Counted from the first letter of the stretch, positions 1 through 11,195 are shown. The stretch: 64,000 bases of DNA from Solen grandis (GCA_021229015.1 CM037788.1:50965040-51029039); one strand, 5' to 3'. Notes: generated by a model from the sequence alone, not told the origin. Program-made: numbers and translations.

Positions 1-230
1 ACGGCGCAGTGGACGGAATGGAAATTTTTTGACGGAATGGGATTTTTTTTTACTGAAAATGTGATTTAAATCTTACTAAACTAGTTTGAAACCGTCAATT
101 AGTGTACTATCTTATATAAATATTTTAATGATGATGTGAAACAACCCAATATTATTACAGTTTAGTTTATACGCATACGGCGCAGTGGACGGAATGGAAT
201 TTTTTTGACTTTAAAATGTGATTCGTTGTT
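1..230. repeat. Direct repeat of a 22-bp segment, T-rich
   Basis: The segment acggcgcagtggacggaatg occurs at the first base of the window and again at about 177, each time followed by a T-rich run. Between the copies the DNA is AT-rich with no coding signal. It may be the edge of a larger repeat that begins outside the window. Confidence 0.5.
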
Positions 231-286
231 GTTAGAAGTCCAGTTCCTGTCTATTTCCCCCTCGTTTGCAGGTTCTACAACATTTG

Positions 287-735
287 AGACAGACAAGCCA
301 CTACCGGTATCATCAGTATCCTCAAGCACTTCCGGTGCGCGACACGCCGGGTCAAGTCCGTTTGAGACAGACAAGCCACTACCGGTATCAACAGTATCCT
401 CGAGCATTTTCGGTGCGCGACACGCCGGGTCAAGACAAGCCACTACCGGTATCATCAGTATCCTCGAGCATTTCCGGTGCGCGACAGGACAAGCCACTAC
501 CGGTATCATCAGTATCCTCGAGCATTTCCGGTGCGCGACACGCCGGGTCAAGTCCGTTTGAGACAGACAAGCCACTACCGGTATCATCAGTATCCTCGAG
601 CATTTCCGGTGCGCGACACGCCGGGTCAAGTCCGTTTGCTGACACTCCAAAAGAACTTCAGCACAATTCTATTGTCTTATCGCTGCCAGAAACATCTTCC
701 GATGCGCGCTACGCCGGGCCCATTTTATACTGGCC
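287..735. repeat. Minisatellite, unit about 78 bp, five copies plus a decayed sixth
   Basis: The start ccactaccggtatc recurs at 298, 376, 440, 494 and 572, giving periods of 78, 64, 54 and 78 bp. The short periods come from internal deletions. A decayed sixth unit lies near 691-735. A 78-bp unit equals 26 codons, so long open frames appear on both strands, but the 64-bp step breaks any single frame. On the minus strand the unit reads as an acidic, Asp/Glu-rich peptide; on the plus strand it is Ser-rich. It may once have coded for a low-complexity protein segment; as it stands it is a tandem repeat. Confidence 0.8.
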
Positions 736-978
736 ACTACCGGAACTGTTCACACTTTCTTCCATTATGGTTGATAGATAGTCATTGTCTACACACAGGT
801 CTTCTGAGTCTGATTTTTCAGTTTCGGTTAATGCTTCAAACTTGTTAGGAGAAATTACAATGCTCGACTCTGTATTGATGGATTGTCGTGCCTGGAAGTA
901 AATGCAGTTTTGTAAGACGGAACCACGAGGGACATTGTCAACCAGAGGAACTATGTGGTTTGGGGACCATTCTGTCAA
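709..978 (-). pseudogene. Short protein-like fragment, unrecognised
   Basis: An 89-codon open frame on the minus strand has no ATG: it opens at TTG just after an upstream stop. It contains an acidic segment (NKFEALTETEKSDSEDLC) that resembles linker regions of non-LTR retrotransposon ORFs. Its stop TAG falls where the adjoining 78-bp repeat units carry a Cys codon (AxRASE against ACRAPE). The frame and the minisatellite may therefore once have formed one acidic protein region. Function is unknown, and confidence that it is expressed is low. Confidence 0.25.
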
Positions 979-1083
979 TGCACTTTAAGTTTTTTTTGGG
1001 AAGGCTGGTGTTTGTCAACATCAGATTGAGCTGGCCCTGTCTGGATCGGCAAAGGGTGGTCTGAGCACAGTGTTCAATTCAAG

Positions 1084-1220
1084 TTGAATTTGGTGAAATG
1101 ATCTGTTGTGACAATGAAAACTGCAAGATAAAATGGTTCCATTTTTCTTGTTTGAAAATCAAATGTAATCCCAAATCAAAGTTGTGGTTTTGCCCGGATT
1201 GTAAAAAGGAAAAGAAATGA
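1084..1220 (+). CDS. Terminal exon encoding a PHD zinc finger
   Basis: After a possible acceptor (ttcaag) the plus strand reads GEMICCDNENCKIKWFHFSC, then a second cluster WFCPDC, and stops at 1218-1220. This is the second half of a PHD finger of the ING type (CDN-x-C-x-I-x-WFHF-x-C ... W-x-C-x-x-C). PHD fingers of this class usually read histone H3 tails. The first Cys pair would lie in an upstream exon that I cannot place. A poly(A) signal AATAAA follows at 1286-1291. As I recall, PHD fingers also occur at the C-terminus of transposon-borne YqaJ/SWIM proteins. Since this exon points toward the minus-strand transposase next door, it may be the tail of that element's second gene. Confidence 0.55.
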
Positions 1221-1299
1221 ATGAGTTACTCTGTGTTATTGGAAGCAGAAAATGTTTCTTTAAGAAGACTCATTGATTTGGTCAAAATAAAATAGTTGT

Positions 1300-1782
1300 A
1301 TTTAAACGCATGTTTGAATTTTTATTTGAATAGATTTAGCATAAATGTATGTTAACTGGTAACTACTATTAGCATTACTAGATAACCAGAGACTTTCATT
1401 TGGACATATTTAATAGTTATGCTTACTTGTATTGGATTTATTTCAGCTGTTGTGACTGTGATTTTGAGATTCTTACTAATGCATAAAAATTCGTTAGCTC
1501 CATGGTGAAATAAAATGGAGAAATCAAAATTTTGTGTTGTTCTGGTTATGTTTGTCCAAACTTACAGTAATTGATCGGATTTCGAACCACTATTTTGATG
1601 ATCATGCTTGAATTTATTAATCACTCCACTACATTCCATTACATAGAAATACATAAGTGATTAACGCCTAATTTTTTTTTAAAGTGTATCCCACCATTTG
1701 AATGTATGCGTGTTTGTAAGTGTTTGTAATGTTTCATCCCAACTTTCGCTCTCTTTCTTTCTATCTTCCCTTTTGAGTGTGT
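1300..1782. other. Non-coding, AT-rich spacer
   Basis: No open frame with protein-like composition and no clear repeat is visible in this stretch. Confidence 0.5.
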
Positions 1783-2087
1783 GATTGTTTGTTGGTTTGG
1801 TTCAACATCCCACCAACATTATTTCAGTCATTTGGAGATGTCTACTTGAGACATATATAGTGCCGACATACTACAGTGTCACTCCATAGACATGTGGCAT
1901 GATACTACACTGGTGACCCAGTTAAATTATCTTCACACCAGACTAACCAGTCGTGCAATTTCCCTTTTATGCTAATAGCCAAAATTGGAGTTATAACACT
2001 ACAATTACTTTGGTATGTTGCTGACAGGGATTGAACACATGACCTCCTACACCTGATGCTGACACTTTTACCACTAGGCACTTGTGT
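1783..2087 (-). mobile_element. tRNA-derived SINE, family A, near full length, diverged
   Basis: Read on the minus strand it runs from a tRNA-like head with a B-box-like segment (plus strand: gggattgaacacatgacctc) through the family body to the 3' end atttcagtcatttggagatg / catcccaccaac. The same body recurs at 22478, 28648, 45362, 47790 and 59716, which defines the family. Confidence 0.75.
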
Positions 2088-2338
2088 GAATTAGAATACT
2101 TTAAACAGTAGCTGGTGAAAGAAAAATAACTTGAAAGCATCAATGAAAAAAGTATCTGCAATCACTTTATTACTTTCATTTTATTCTAAAAGAATAAACA
2201 GTGATGGTTTTTATTCTATATTATTTCATTTAAGTCAAGAGTAATTGACAAATCATTATTCAAAAGAATGAATTTGATTCACAAACATAAAAAGTGAGAT
2301 TACGGCCATGTTGTACCAAAAGAATGTACACGCAAACA

Positions 2339-4018
2339 TTAATCAATCACAACAACAGTGTCACATAGGTTAACTAAACTGCAGCACACATGGGCAATTT
2401 TGTCAATTGTCGGAAGGCCATCATTGTCCTTAGTCATAAGGTAATCCAGGGGAATTGTACTATTTAGAATAGTATATTTCTGTCTAGTTACACCAATTAC
2501 CCGCTCGACATGGATCCTCACACTTGCCAAATTGCGCGTGGTCTCTACATCAATTGGTGACAACTGGTCCGTTCTTTTGGTGAATGCTGGAATTTTCACT
2601 TCACCACACAGTGTCCCTACAATGTCATCAATGTCAAAGCCACGGTCAGCAAGAATCAGGGTCACCTGGCAAAATGTTGTCTAGAAAGCCACAGTTCACT
2701 GTAATGTTTTTATCACTTGCACGGCCTCCCCAAGAACGCGACAGAAAAGATATAGCTCAGGGGGTGTTATTCCAATAAGGAATTTTACAGTATTATGATG
2801 TTTGTAGGAAGACCAAGTTTCAGCTCTGGCTAAAAGGTTTGATGGCCTATCAATAAATACCTCAAAACAATCTATAATGACTGCACATTTCCTCCTAAAG
2901 CGTTCCTGGAACTGAACAGGCAGTTTTTCTTAAAGATTCTCTATCTGGCCACAAAACAAAAGACTTCATCCTGGCATACATGACATCAATTGTATCTATT
3001 AAAGCTCTTGACACGGTAGCATTTGAAATTCCAAGTTGAAAGGCTAGATAATTCACAGGTAGATTAAGTCTCAGTTTGATCAATACCAACACAAAACATT
3101 GAAATTTCCCAATAGAGTGTTTAACAGGTAAAACGGACTCCAGAAAATTGAACAGTGTCATAAGTGTCATAAAACATGGAAGACCAGTAAACATCTTAAC
3201 CTTCTTGTCATTATCCTCAAACCCCTCTTTTGTAAACTGAGACATATTCATCACTTTTCCCTTCAAATCAATGTTCTCAGTTCTTAGCTGCTGCAGTTCT
3301 GTTTTCATAATATCAATATCACAACCTTGTATGTCTGTCTGACAACCAATTTCTCTGCTTTTAATCACACTCTGTTTCACTGCGTGGCTCACAAAACTGA
3401 TCTGAGAAGAAAAGCAGTGTACGTGCAGCGTCACTCTTTTTCTCCCTCATCACTTTGCGCTCATACCGGTCTTTCATCACTGCTGGTGTTGTTCGTGGTT
3501 GTCTACTTCCCATGTTCAATGTTAGGGCCCAATCTGGACTGTCTCTCTCATAGAGTTCTGCTCTTTTGCCTGAAAGCAAAGTAAATGAGTATTTCAATAA
3601 TGAAAGTGTAATACGTTCCAAAAACTAAGTTTTATCAATGTAGAACAAACTTTACATTCAGTTGTCTTACCCGTAGGCGATATATAGCAAAACCGAAAGT
3701 AGCACAGATGAGGATAATATAAATCGGTTTTCATTTTGTTGATTTGGTTTGAATCACTTTGTAAATAAATGCATGCATATTTCACAAGATTTAATAAAAA
3801 ATTACCTGATAGAAAATGAGCAGAGCAAACTCGTATGTTTTTCATGTTTTTCCCTGAAAAATCCTGGTCGAGATTTGCTAACCAAACCCTTCGTCGTTCT
3901 TCTGCATATTTCTGTGTTTTTTCGCCTTGGTTGACAATAATTTCCGGCAATCTATACTAGGAAAGGTGACTTTCTCTGATCTATTGTGACAGCCATTTAC
4001 TCGGCAATAATTCACCAT
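2339..4018 (-). pseudogene. THAP/DDE transposase, decayed copy 1 (ISL2EU/Harbinger-like)
   Basis: The reading starts at ATG 4018 with a THAP-type C2CH finger (MVNYCRVNGCHN, then RVCSAHFLSG). An intron follows (donor after 3806, acceptor before 3569), then a basic linker, a coiled coil, a helix-turn-helix segment (LNLPVNYLAFQLGISNATVS) and the DDE_Tnp_4 catalytic core. The first Asp lies in VIIDCFEVF near 2885-2860, the second in LILADRGFD near 2660, and the Glu in RIHVERVIG near 2505. The frame is lost at several points: near 3960, 3410, 2925, 2770 and 2667. All catalytic motifs are visible in pieces, so decay is fairly recent, but no continuous protein can be made. It is divergent from the copy starting at 4295. 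Confidence 0.8.
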
Positions 4019-4294
4019 TTTAAAAGATGTTAAAAAGTATACGCTCTGATCTGGACGAACATCTATTTATATCTTGTGTAGTGGTCCGTATCGAGTATCT
4101 CCAAGATGGCCGACAGGAAATTGATGACGTCACACGAAAACGGTCAATACGGCCGTTGACGCATGACGTCACGCGCACCTGCACCTTTGCTTCACTGAAC
4201 ACCGGAGGACAAGAAACACCGCCTCCATTGTCCTCTATTACAAGCAATCAGAGCGTAAACATTCTATATTTAGACATTTTGTAAACAAATCGAG
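4019..4294. promoter_or_regulatory. Shared divergent promoter region between two transposase copies
   Basis: The 276 bp between the two start codons hold two perfect palindromic CRE sites TGACGTCA at 4125-4132 and 4164-4171, a YY1-like site ccaagatggccg near 4101, and a TATA-like atataaatag for the minus direction near 4067. A 14-nt motif is present in inverted copies: gtatacgctctgat at 4037-4050 and atcagagcgtaaac at 4247-4260 (13 of 14 match), each a short way upstream of its own ATG. The two elements seem to share related 5' regions. A possible element end (tagtggtccgtatc) lies near 4079. Confidence 0.55.
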
Positions 4295-4728
4295 ATGGTG
4301 AATACATGTAGTGCCGTAGGGTGAACAAATAGAAGAGTAACGGGAAGTACAGTTAAGTTTCATCGATTTCCTGCAGACGAAGTTCGGCGAAAGCGATGGA
4401 TTTTATCCATTAGGGGAATGCGCCTTGACGATCCATCCAAACTATGGGATCCCAAAAAACACGACAGATTATGTTCTGTGCATTTTGTTGGTGGTAAGTA
4501 AAAATGAAAATTTATGTTTTGATTCGTTATATTTACATACAAAAACTTTAAGCAAACTGATAGTGATATGCAAAATTTATGTGACTTAGAAACCAAGTAT
4601 TGTTTCTTCTAAGGAATTTTATGAATACAGCTCCTAACACCAGAGAAATATGTGGATTTGAGTGAAGTTGTAAATATGTCAATATTACTGTTTATAGCGT
4701 ATATGTATTTTTTTCTCAGTTGTGCCAC

Positions 4729-4770
<42 letters not shown>

Positions 4771-6262
4771 GCCAAATATGTCTTGATTTCAATTCATGCT
4801 TCAGGTCAACCGTCAGAGGACCCAGATGATCTAAGCTACATCCCATCCTTGTTCTCCTTCACCCCTTTGACCAAGGCAACAGCCGACAACCAGAGGTATG
4901 AGAGGAGGTTGAAAAGGAGACGCGCCCTGACTGAAGTTTTTAACTTTGACGAAAATGACCAGCTGCTTGCTGCTAATGCATTGATGGATCTTGGGAAATA
5001 TGTATCAACAGCAGAAAAAGGTACACCAAAGATTTTATCGCATGAGTATATCAATGATTATTCATCTGTATTACAGACCTTAATTCACCAAAAAGTGCCA
5101 TTACAATGTCAGTCAGCATATTAGATTTGATGAAATTTAACACAATCAGAGGAGTTTCATACAAATATATGTTGTGAAAACCGTTTACTACCCTGGGAGT
5201 CCCCCCCCCCACCACCAAATATAATGTTGTATTAAACTTATTTGTACTACACATGATATAAAGCTCCAAAACAGATGATGAAGGCCATCAATAGATTGAG
5301 TGACAAAAGTCTTACTTTTTCTTTTTTCAATCCTTTATTAAGATTGTTTTATGTGAACATTTTTCTGTTCAAGGTACTGAACCTGATCCAGTCGACACTG
5401 CTCTGAAGACTCTAAAAAACAAGTATTCCGAACTCGAGACAAAGCACACAAACCTTCAGAGTACCAACGCTTGTTAACAGAAAAACAACTGAAAGAGCAG
5501 ATGCAAAAGCAGAAGTTTACCTATTCTAACTTGAATAATGCTCAAATCAGGAATATAACTGGTGTGCTATCTTGCATAGTGTTTATGTGGTTGTTGTCCC
5601 TACTTTCACTGTGTATAAAACCATTCAGCAAGTTATGCCCTGGAGATCAACTGCTCCTGGTTTTAATGAAACTTAGACTAAACTTGACAAATGCTGATCT
5701 AGCTATAAGATTCAACATCTGTCCAACACAAGTATCTAAAATATTTTCAAAGTGTTTGCCAATTATTGCAGGAAAATTGAAATTTGATTAAATGGCCAAA
5801 TAAAGGAACAATAATAAAGAACATGCCAAAGTCATTCAGGCCAACATACAAAAACTGTCGAGTAATTATAGATTGTACTGAAATCTTTATTCAGCGACCT
5901 TCCAACTTAACTGCTAGGGCCAAGACTTACTCAAATTACAAGCACCATAACACCATAAAGGTGCTTATTGGGATAACGCCATATGGTACAATTTCTTTCT
6001 TGTCACAGTGTTGGAGTGGTCGTGTGTCTGATAAGGAGCTGACTATTAAGTCCGGATTTTTGAATAAACTTGAATATGGGGACCTTGTGTTAGCAGACCG
6101 AGAATTCTTAATATCTGAAGACCTTGCAGTTCACGGAGCTTCACTTGCAATACCGCCTTTTACTAAAGGCAAGAAGCAACTATCACAGAAAGAAGTTGAA
6201 GTAGCCAGGCAGTTGTCTCGTCTCGCAAACCTATTGCCAATTTGCAAAGTAAGTGAAATGAA
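4295..6262 (+). pseudogene. THAP/DDE transposase, decayed copy 2 (ISL2EU/Harbinger-like)
   Basis: Exon 1 (4295-4493) encodes a THAP finger ending HDRLCSVHFVGG, but TGA at 4322-4324 stands where the second zinc-binding Cys of the C-x4-C pair should be. Exon 2 (4805-5020) is an acidic/basic linker and joins in phase 1. Exon 3 starts at 5374; the frame shifts near 5455 and again near 5780 in a T run. The core then reads RVIIDCTEIFIQRPSN, KHHNTIKVLIGITPYG and LVLADREF, giving the first two Asp of the DDE triad. The C-terminal part with the RIHVER motif seen in copy 1 is missing, so the copy is truncated near 6262 as well as interrupted. The two copies are related (YKHHNT, LIGITP blocks) but clearly diverged. 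Confidence 0.8.
4734..4768. repeat. (TA)n microsatellite
   Basis: A pure TA run lies inside intron 1 of the plus-strand transposase copy. Confidence 0.95.
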
Positions 6263-6704
6263 ACCAAAAATGAAAATAAAACAATATAAACTTTGAAAAT
6301 CTTGTTTTAATTGTGGTATTGACATAGAATAACATGCAAACCAGAAGACACAGTCAGTGGAAACCTATGTACAAAATTCATACAAAATGATAAACATATA
6401 AAGAGTAGATGATATAAACACTATATACATTGTTATTTCTTTCATAGCTGTTTTGAAATAATAAATATCATATCAAATCTTGCTAACATTTTTTTCATTT
6501 AACTTCTTTCATGTTATTTTAGGAGAGACAAATGTATATATACAGTTGACCTTTATTTTATTGTGTTGTGCAAACAATGGCATTTTTAAATAAAGACATT
6601 TGAATTGGAGAAGATAACAGCCTTTGAATTGTTAATAAAACCCATCGCTAGGTAAATTGTGTTGCATTGTTTTTTTTCCCACCTTAACATACACATTTTA
6701 TTAA
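6263..6704. other. Spacer between convergent transposon genes
   Basis: AT-rich DNA holding the presumed 3' regions of the plus-strand transposase and the minus-strand SWIM/YqaJ gene. No coding signal is seen. Confidence 0.5.
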
Positions 6705-9649
6705 TCAGTCCTCCATAATAATTTCTGGCAATAAATTGTCACTCAAAAATGTAAGGCACTTTTGTACAAGGGAGTGCACAAATGTTGGATTGTAATACAC
6801 TCTCTGAACAAACACTCCCTTGTTTGTGAAGGCAACAAAGTCACAAAATTGTTTCTGGCAGACATACATTTGAAATTGAATCTGTGTATAATATCTATGT
6901 GTCTCTTTCAACTTCAGTGTTTCACTCTCCAAGTAAAATGTACTATCCAAGTCTGGAATATCATGAACCTCTCTGTCTGTGTTTGTAAGAACATTTCACT
7001 TCTACCAATCCTTCACCATGACACTCACAGTTCATAACACCATCTGGAGATGCAGCAAAAATTGGACAGGCCGTGTCCAACACTAAACCACTACCACGAA
7101 AGGTAAAATAGTCATGGTCACGTCTCATCACCTCTACATACATGTTCTTAGCCTTTCGTTTATTCACAACTCCAAACTTAACACTTGGATTTGCACTCGA
7201 AGTTCTTCTCCTGCTCTTTCAAGACCTTCTTTACACACCCTTTCGGGTCAGTAGTGTCCTTAAGAGTCTTAATGTCATGCGCAACCGAAGAAGTGATTCT
7301 GCCATTCCGCTGCCTTCTCCACAGTGGACTCGCCTGTTGACTTCGTGTCATCTTCTCCAGGTTGGAGGCTTGAGTGGCTGTCACGCTGAAGTCCAACATC
7401 AGCTGTCTGCATTCAGCCATCAATTCATCTTTTGACATGGACTTTGGTACATGTTGTCTTACAACAAGCTGAAACAGACATTATTAAAATAATTAGAAAT
7501 TTTTATTTATTTACTCCTTTCCCTCATAGAGGATACCATGAAAAAGACTGATCAGGTTTTATGCTATTAGCTACTCTTCAGTGGTCTGGTAATGAGGATT
7601 TAACCACTAATATAAGTAGGGTTTCTGTGTGGCTTTATGCAGATCAGGGTTTATATGGTACCTTTTGAGTATGGTAAATATACATAAGTCTATATGAGGG
7701 AAAGGGTTAAATCAAAACTAATAACCAATAATTACAATATGGTTGTTAAATGTATGTTTGATAATTTTTTTGTTAATATTTGATATTACTAGGGATACAT
7801 CTTTAAATATTGTTCTTTCTTACCAGTATACTATCACTGAACTACTAAAATTGCACTTTTAACAAAAAAGAAAATACTTAAAGTTGCCCTCTTTTGATTT
7901 CCAAGCAGTCTTCTGTTTTTTTAGCATTTCAGATATTTGCTAGATGATAGATACTTGTATGTGTTACAAGAATGGACTTTTTTCTTCTTAAATAAATGCC
8001 CCCCCCCCCTTTTAAATATATGATTTTTTTTTATTTGAATGACAAATACTCAAACCGGTGGCATATCCTCATCATCTGAAGCAGTGTCTGTGTCAGAGTC
8101 GTCCTTTGTGAGTATACAGGCTTCAGGACATATCCGCTTCAGTGCCTGCAAGGATGCCTCCTCATCATCACCGCATGTCTCGACTACTGGAGCTGGTTTT
8201 GGTTGTTTTCGCTTCTTCACACGACCATACTTTGGTTTGCTCAGGTCAATGTTGACAATAGGCTCAGCAGTAACCTAGAAAAATTATAAAATCATTTAAA
8301 CAATTGTAATTTCTTATTTACTTCATATCAAGGATAAAAAATAGAGTATGATAAAAGAAGCTGCGAAACAGTTCCATTTTTTTTTCTCTTTTTTATATAA
8401 AACAATTATTATCTATCTTTAATTATGTCAAGAGCTTTGGACAACACATGAAAACACTGCAAATGATTGTGTGTGGATGATCTAAGGTCACAGTATGAAT
8501 GATTTTCACCATTAAAAAGCACTGGTCCAACCAAAGGACTTGAATGATAAGAAAAAAGAAAAAGTTGAGAAGGATGGTTCCTCTGACAAACACATTTGAA
8601 CCATTTTAATAAGTCTATGTGAAACATTTTCAGCAGATGGCTAATCAAACAGTAATAAACTTCTCTCTATAATAGCGGTTCCAAACACATGCAACACTGG
8701 TTTTGGATGGATGGGTGAGATCAAGCTTCACTGCAGCCTCAACCTTGAAAAGGACTGCTGCTATGTGACTGCATGCTTCGCCTAGCCTGAAGAATAAATC
8801 ACATTCAAAAATAAGAAATAAACATATTAAGTATACAAGCAATTCAACCGAAAATATGTCATGCAATGTAGAAATTTAAGTTTGCTTGACATAAAAAATG
8901 AACTTTTTATTTCATCTTTGTCAGAGAATTATATGGTTGATTATATAAATGTTTGCCCTAACTTTAAAATCCCCCCCCCCCATAAACTTAGTTTTGATGA
9001 GTTACTGATGAAATTAAATGTGATATGCTTAAATATGATTTATATTTAATTGCAATAAAGCAACATAATATACAAGTAAAATACAGTTGACTGTCATCAT
9101 TTAATAAGAGTATAAAAATCCCCACTTTAGCTTGTTGGTGCAATGTCTCTGTACAAAATGAATATTTTCGAAAAAAATTTCAAATGTTATCGTCAAACTT
9201 GTAACTTACCCTGCTTTACAAGTGCAGTGGGCAGACACGATGTATCCTCTGGTCTGGTCAAGGGTGATCCATGTTTTGTGCCAACACTTCTTGTCTGTCA
9301 CTTTCTGGGAGGGCACGACGCTGCACTTCAGATAGCACAGTCTGTCATTCGCACGATAATACTTCACTTCCTGAACATGTCCCGACACAAAGAAATTATA
9401 TCCATCGAGAGACTTGTATGCCTTCATTGAATCTGCCGTGTACAACCCAGGTGTGTTCACAAGATAGTTCCAAATATCACCATATTGAACCGGTTGCCAT
9501 TTCTCGACGTTGTTCTCCCAGAGTTTCTCTTCCACAATAAAAGGATCTGGGAAGCACTCACCATCAACCGTTAGTTTTGAGCGATATCTCTCTTGATTTT
9601 GTAAGGAGAGATGAGCCAAATGCAGATTATCTGATTCTTTAGGCTTCAT
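6705..9649 (-). pseudogene. SWIM zinc finger / YqaJ-type exonuclease gene of a transposon, frameshifted
   Basis: Exon 1 (9649-9210) ends in the first half of a SWIM finger (SAHCTCKAG). Exon 2 (8786-8645) completes it (LGEACSHIAAVLFKVEAAVKL) and then meets a stop. A Lys-rich, acidic exon lies at about 8274-8050. The last block (7468-6705) carries the YqaJ lambda-type nuclease core: GRITSSVAHDI, the Asp motif IFAASPDGVM near 7060 and the Glu-x-Lys motif VEVKC near 6995. The frame shifts near 7185 and 6970. YqaJ-family enzymes are 5'-3' exonucleases used by phages in recombination. As I recall, eukaryotic ISL2EU-type transposons carry such a gene beside a THAP/DDE transposase; here the two converge tail to tail. 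A YY1-like ATGGCGGCC lies upstream near 9692. Confidence 0.75.
7469..8049. other. Intron of the YqaJ-type gene
   Basis: AT-rich, with a C-run at 7999-8008 and no coding signal. Confidence 0.5.
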
Positions 9650-10120
9650 GACACTGTAATGTTGTTTATCGATCGTTTGCTAATGCAATAATGGCGGCCT
9701 TTTGCCCTCAAGCGTTATGCGCATGCGCGAGATACCAGAATGTAAACAGAAACAATCATCGTGCGTATAGCAAATGGACCCTAATTAACCTAAGTTGTAT
9801 AAAGTCAAAGTGTGTATGAAATTAAAATACTTTGTGAATATGCATTTTATGATAACATGTGCTTGTTAACATGAGGCTTATATATTTAATAAATATTAGT
9901 TTTTTTATATGATGTGCATGTTTGATTTTTTCTTTCTGTGCATGTTTTTTTTATTTCTGTGTATGATACTTGGGATTATGAATTTATAAGTAAAGAATGT
10001 GTAGTATAAATGTGATTCTATTTATTATATAATATACCTACTCAGCTCATATAGTACAATTCACTTAATTAACACAAAGCACACATTTCACCAACTAATT
10101 GGTTTATTACACCTGCTAGC
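9650..10120. other. Presumed outer end of the YqaJ-side element and AT-rich spacer
   Basis: Near 9763-9787 the sequence gcaaatggaccctaatt, read on the minus strand, gives tagggtccatttgc. This resembles the tagtggtccgtatc found near 4079. The pair could be imperfect terminal inverted repeats of one element spanning about 4080-9785, flanked by TA. The match is weak and is offered as a hypothesis. Confidence 0.25.
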
Positions 10121-10124
10121 GTTC

Positions 10125-10190
10125 CGGTTCCCGAATTTATTGCAAGCCAGCTGGAAGGCTCCCTCACTTGAAAAATCCAAAGCTCCAAAG
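10125..10190 (-). mobile_element. SINE family B fragment
   Basis: The sequence gcaagccagctggaaggctc followed by tcacttgaaaaatcc is the reverse complement of the family B body seen at 39285-39505 (ttttcatatgagaaagcc, then ttccagctggcttgc). Only this core piece is recognisable. Confidence 0.6.
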
Positions 10191-10734
10191 TCCCGTCTGA
10201 GATTATTTGAGACTCTGTCCAGTGAAATGATTCATGTAAACGCAGTCTCCAGTTTATCGTCTTTTGTAATGATGGATGCGTTTATTTGTAATTATGTGCT
10301 AAAATAAGAAAGATAACTCAGGAGGGCTTCATTTGATAAGGAACTACAACTCGAACATTTTTTATTTATACTTTAATTGACGAAATTTAAGTATACTATA
10401 TGCTAATTTTAAGAAAACAGGAAATACAAAATGTACATGTGAACAATAATTAAAGTAAAATGAAATATATACAACACTAAATGTATCTGAAATTGTCTAA
10501 GAAATAGTTAAGTAATTATAGGGGTCGAAAGAATATTTTAGATCTTCTATTTCCGCTAGTGTTTTATGACGTAAGACCAAACTACATTTGATTAAAGTTT
10601 CAGATGGGGACATATTGTAGTCTGTTGGGCTATTACAAATTGGGCAGTTACATAATATCTGCAAGGTCTATGTACTCATTGGTGACTATATCTTGTTCTG
10701 TGTATTGGGAAACAGCCCCTGTGAAATGAACAGT

Positions 10735-11195
10735 TACTGTTCATGGATAATTCATGAACAATTCATGAACAATTCTTTTCCAAAATACTTGAAATGTTCA
10801 TGAAAGTACAATGAAGTGCAAATGAGACTATTCTTGATAAGTTCATGAAAAGGTAGTTTGTGAACTGGCCTTCTAGCATTCATGAATTTTTGGCCTACAA
10901 CTGTTCATGAACTAATCAAGAATTATTGAAGTCTTGGATAGTTCATGAACTTTTGTCTTCATGAAGACATCAAGAACTATAATCAACAGAATTTCAATGT
11001 CTCATTTGCACTTCATCTTTTGGAAATGAACGGTTCATGAACCTGTAAAGTAAAATGCAGTTCAAGAAATCATGAACTAATCAAGAATTATTGAAGGGAA
11101 ATCTATAAGTCTTGGATAGTTCATGAATTTCAAGGTACTAATGAAATATTCATTAACAGTACACTTTTCATTCATGAATGGTTCTTGACCTATTT
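10735..11195. repeat. Array of TTCATGAA palindromes
   Basis: About eleven exact copies of the 8-bp palindrome TTCATGAA, plus one-off variants, occur in roughly 460 bp. A longer direct repeat (catgaactaatcaagaatta ... gtcttggatagttcatgaa) appears at about 10910 and 11070, and an inverted pair gaagtgcaaatgagac / gtctcatttgcacttc lies at about 10813 and 11000. The structure can form many hairpins. It may be a non-autonomous repeat, or a cluster of TTCnnGAA sites of the heat-shock-element type. No protein is coded. Confidence 0.7.

Noticed and set aside
205..848. Several plus-strand frames over the 78-bp minisatellite as a Ser-rich protein gene
   Set aside because: The repeat unit is divisible by three, so open frames arise on both strands. 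The 64-bp step breaks the plus frame, and no splice or domain evidence supports it.
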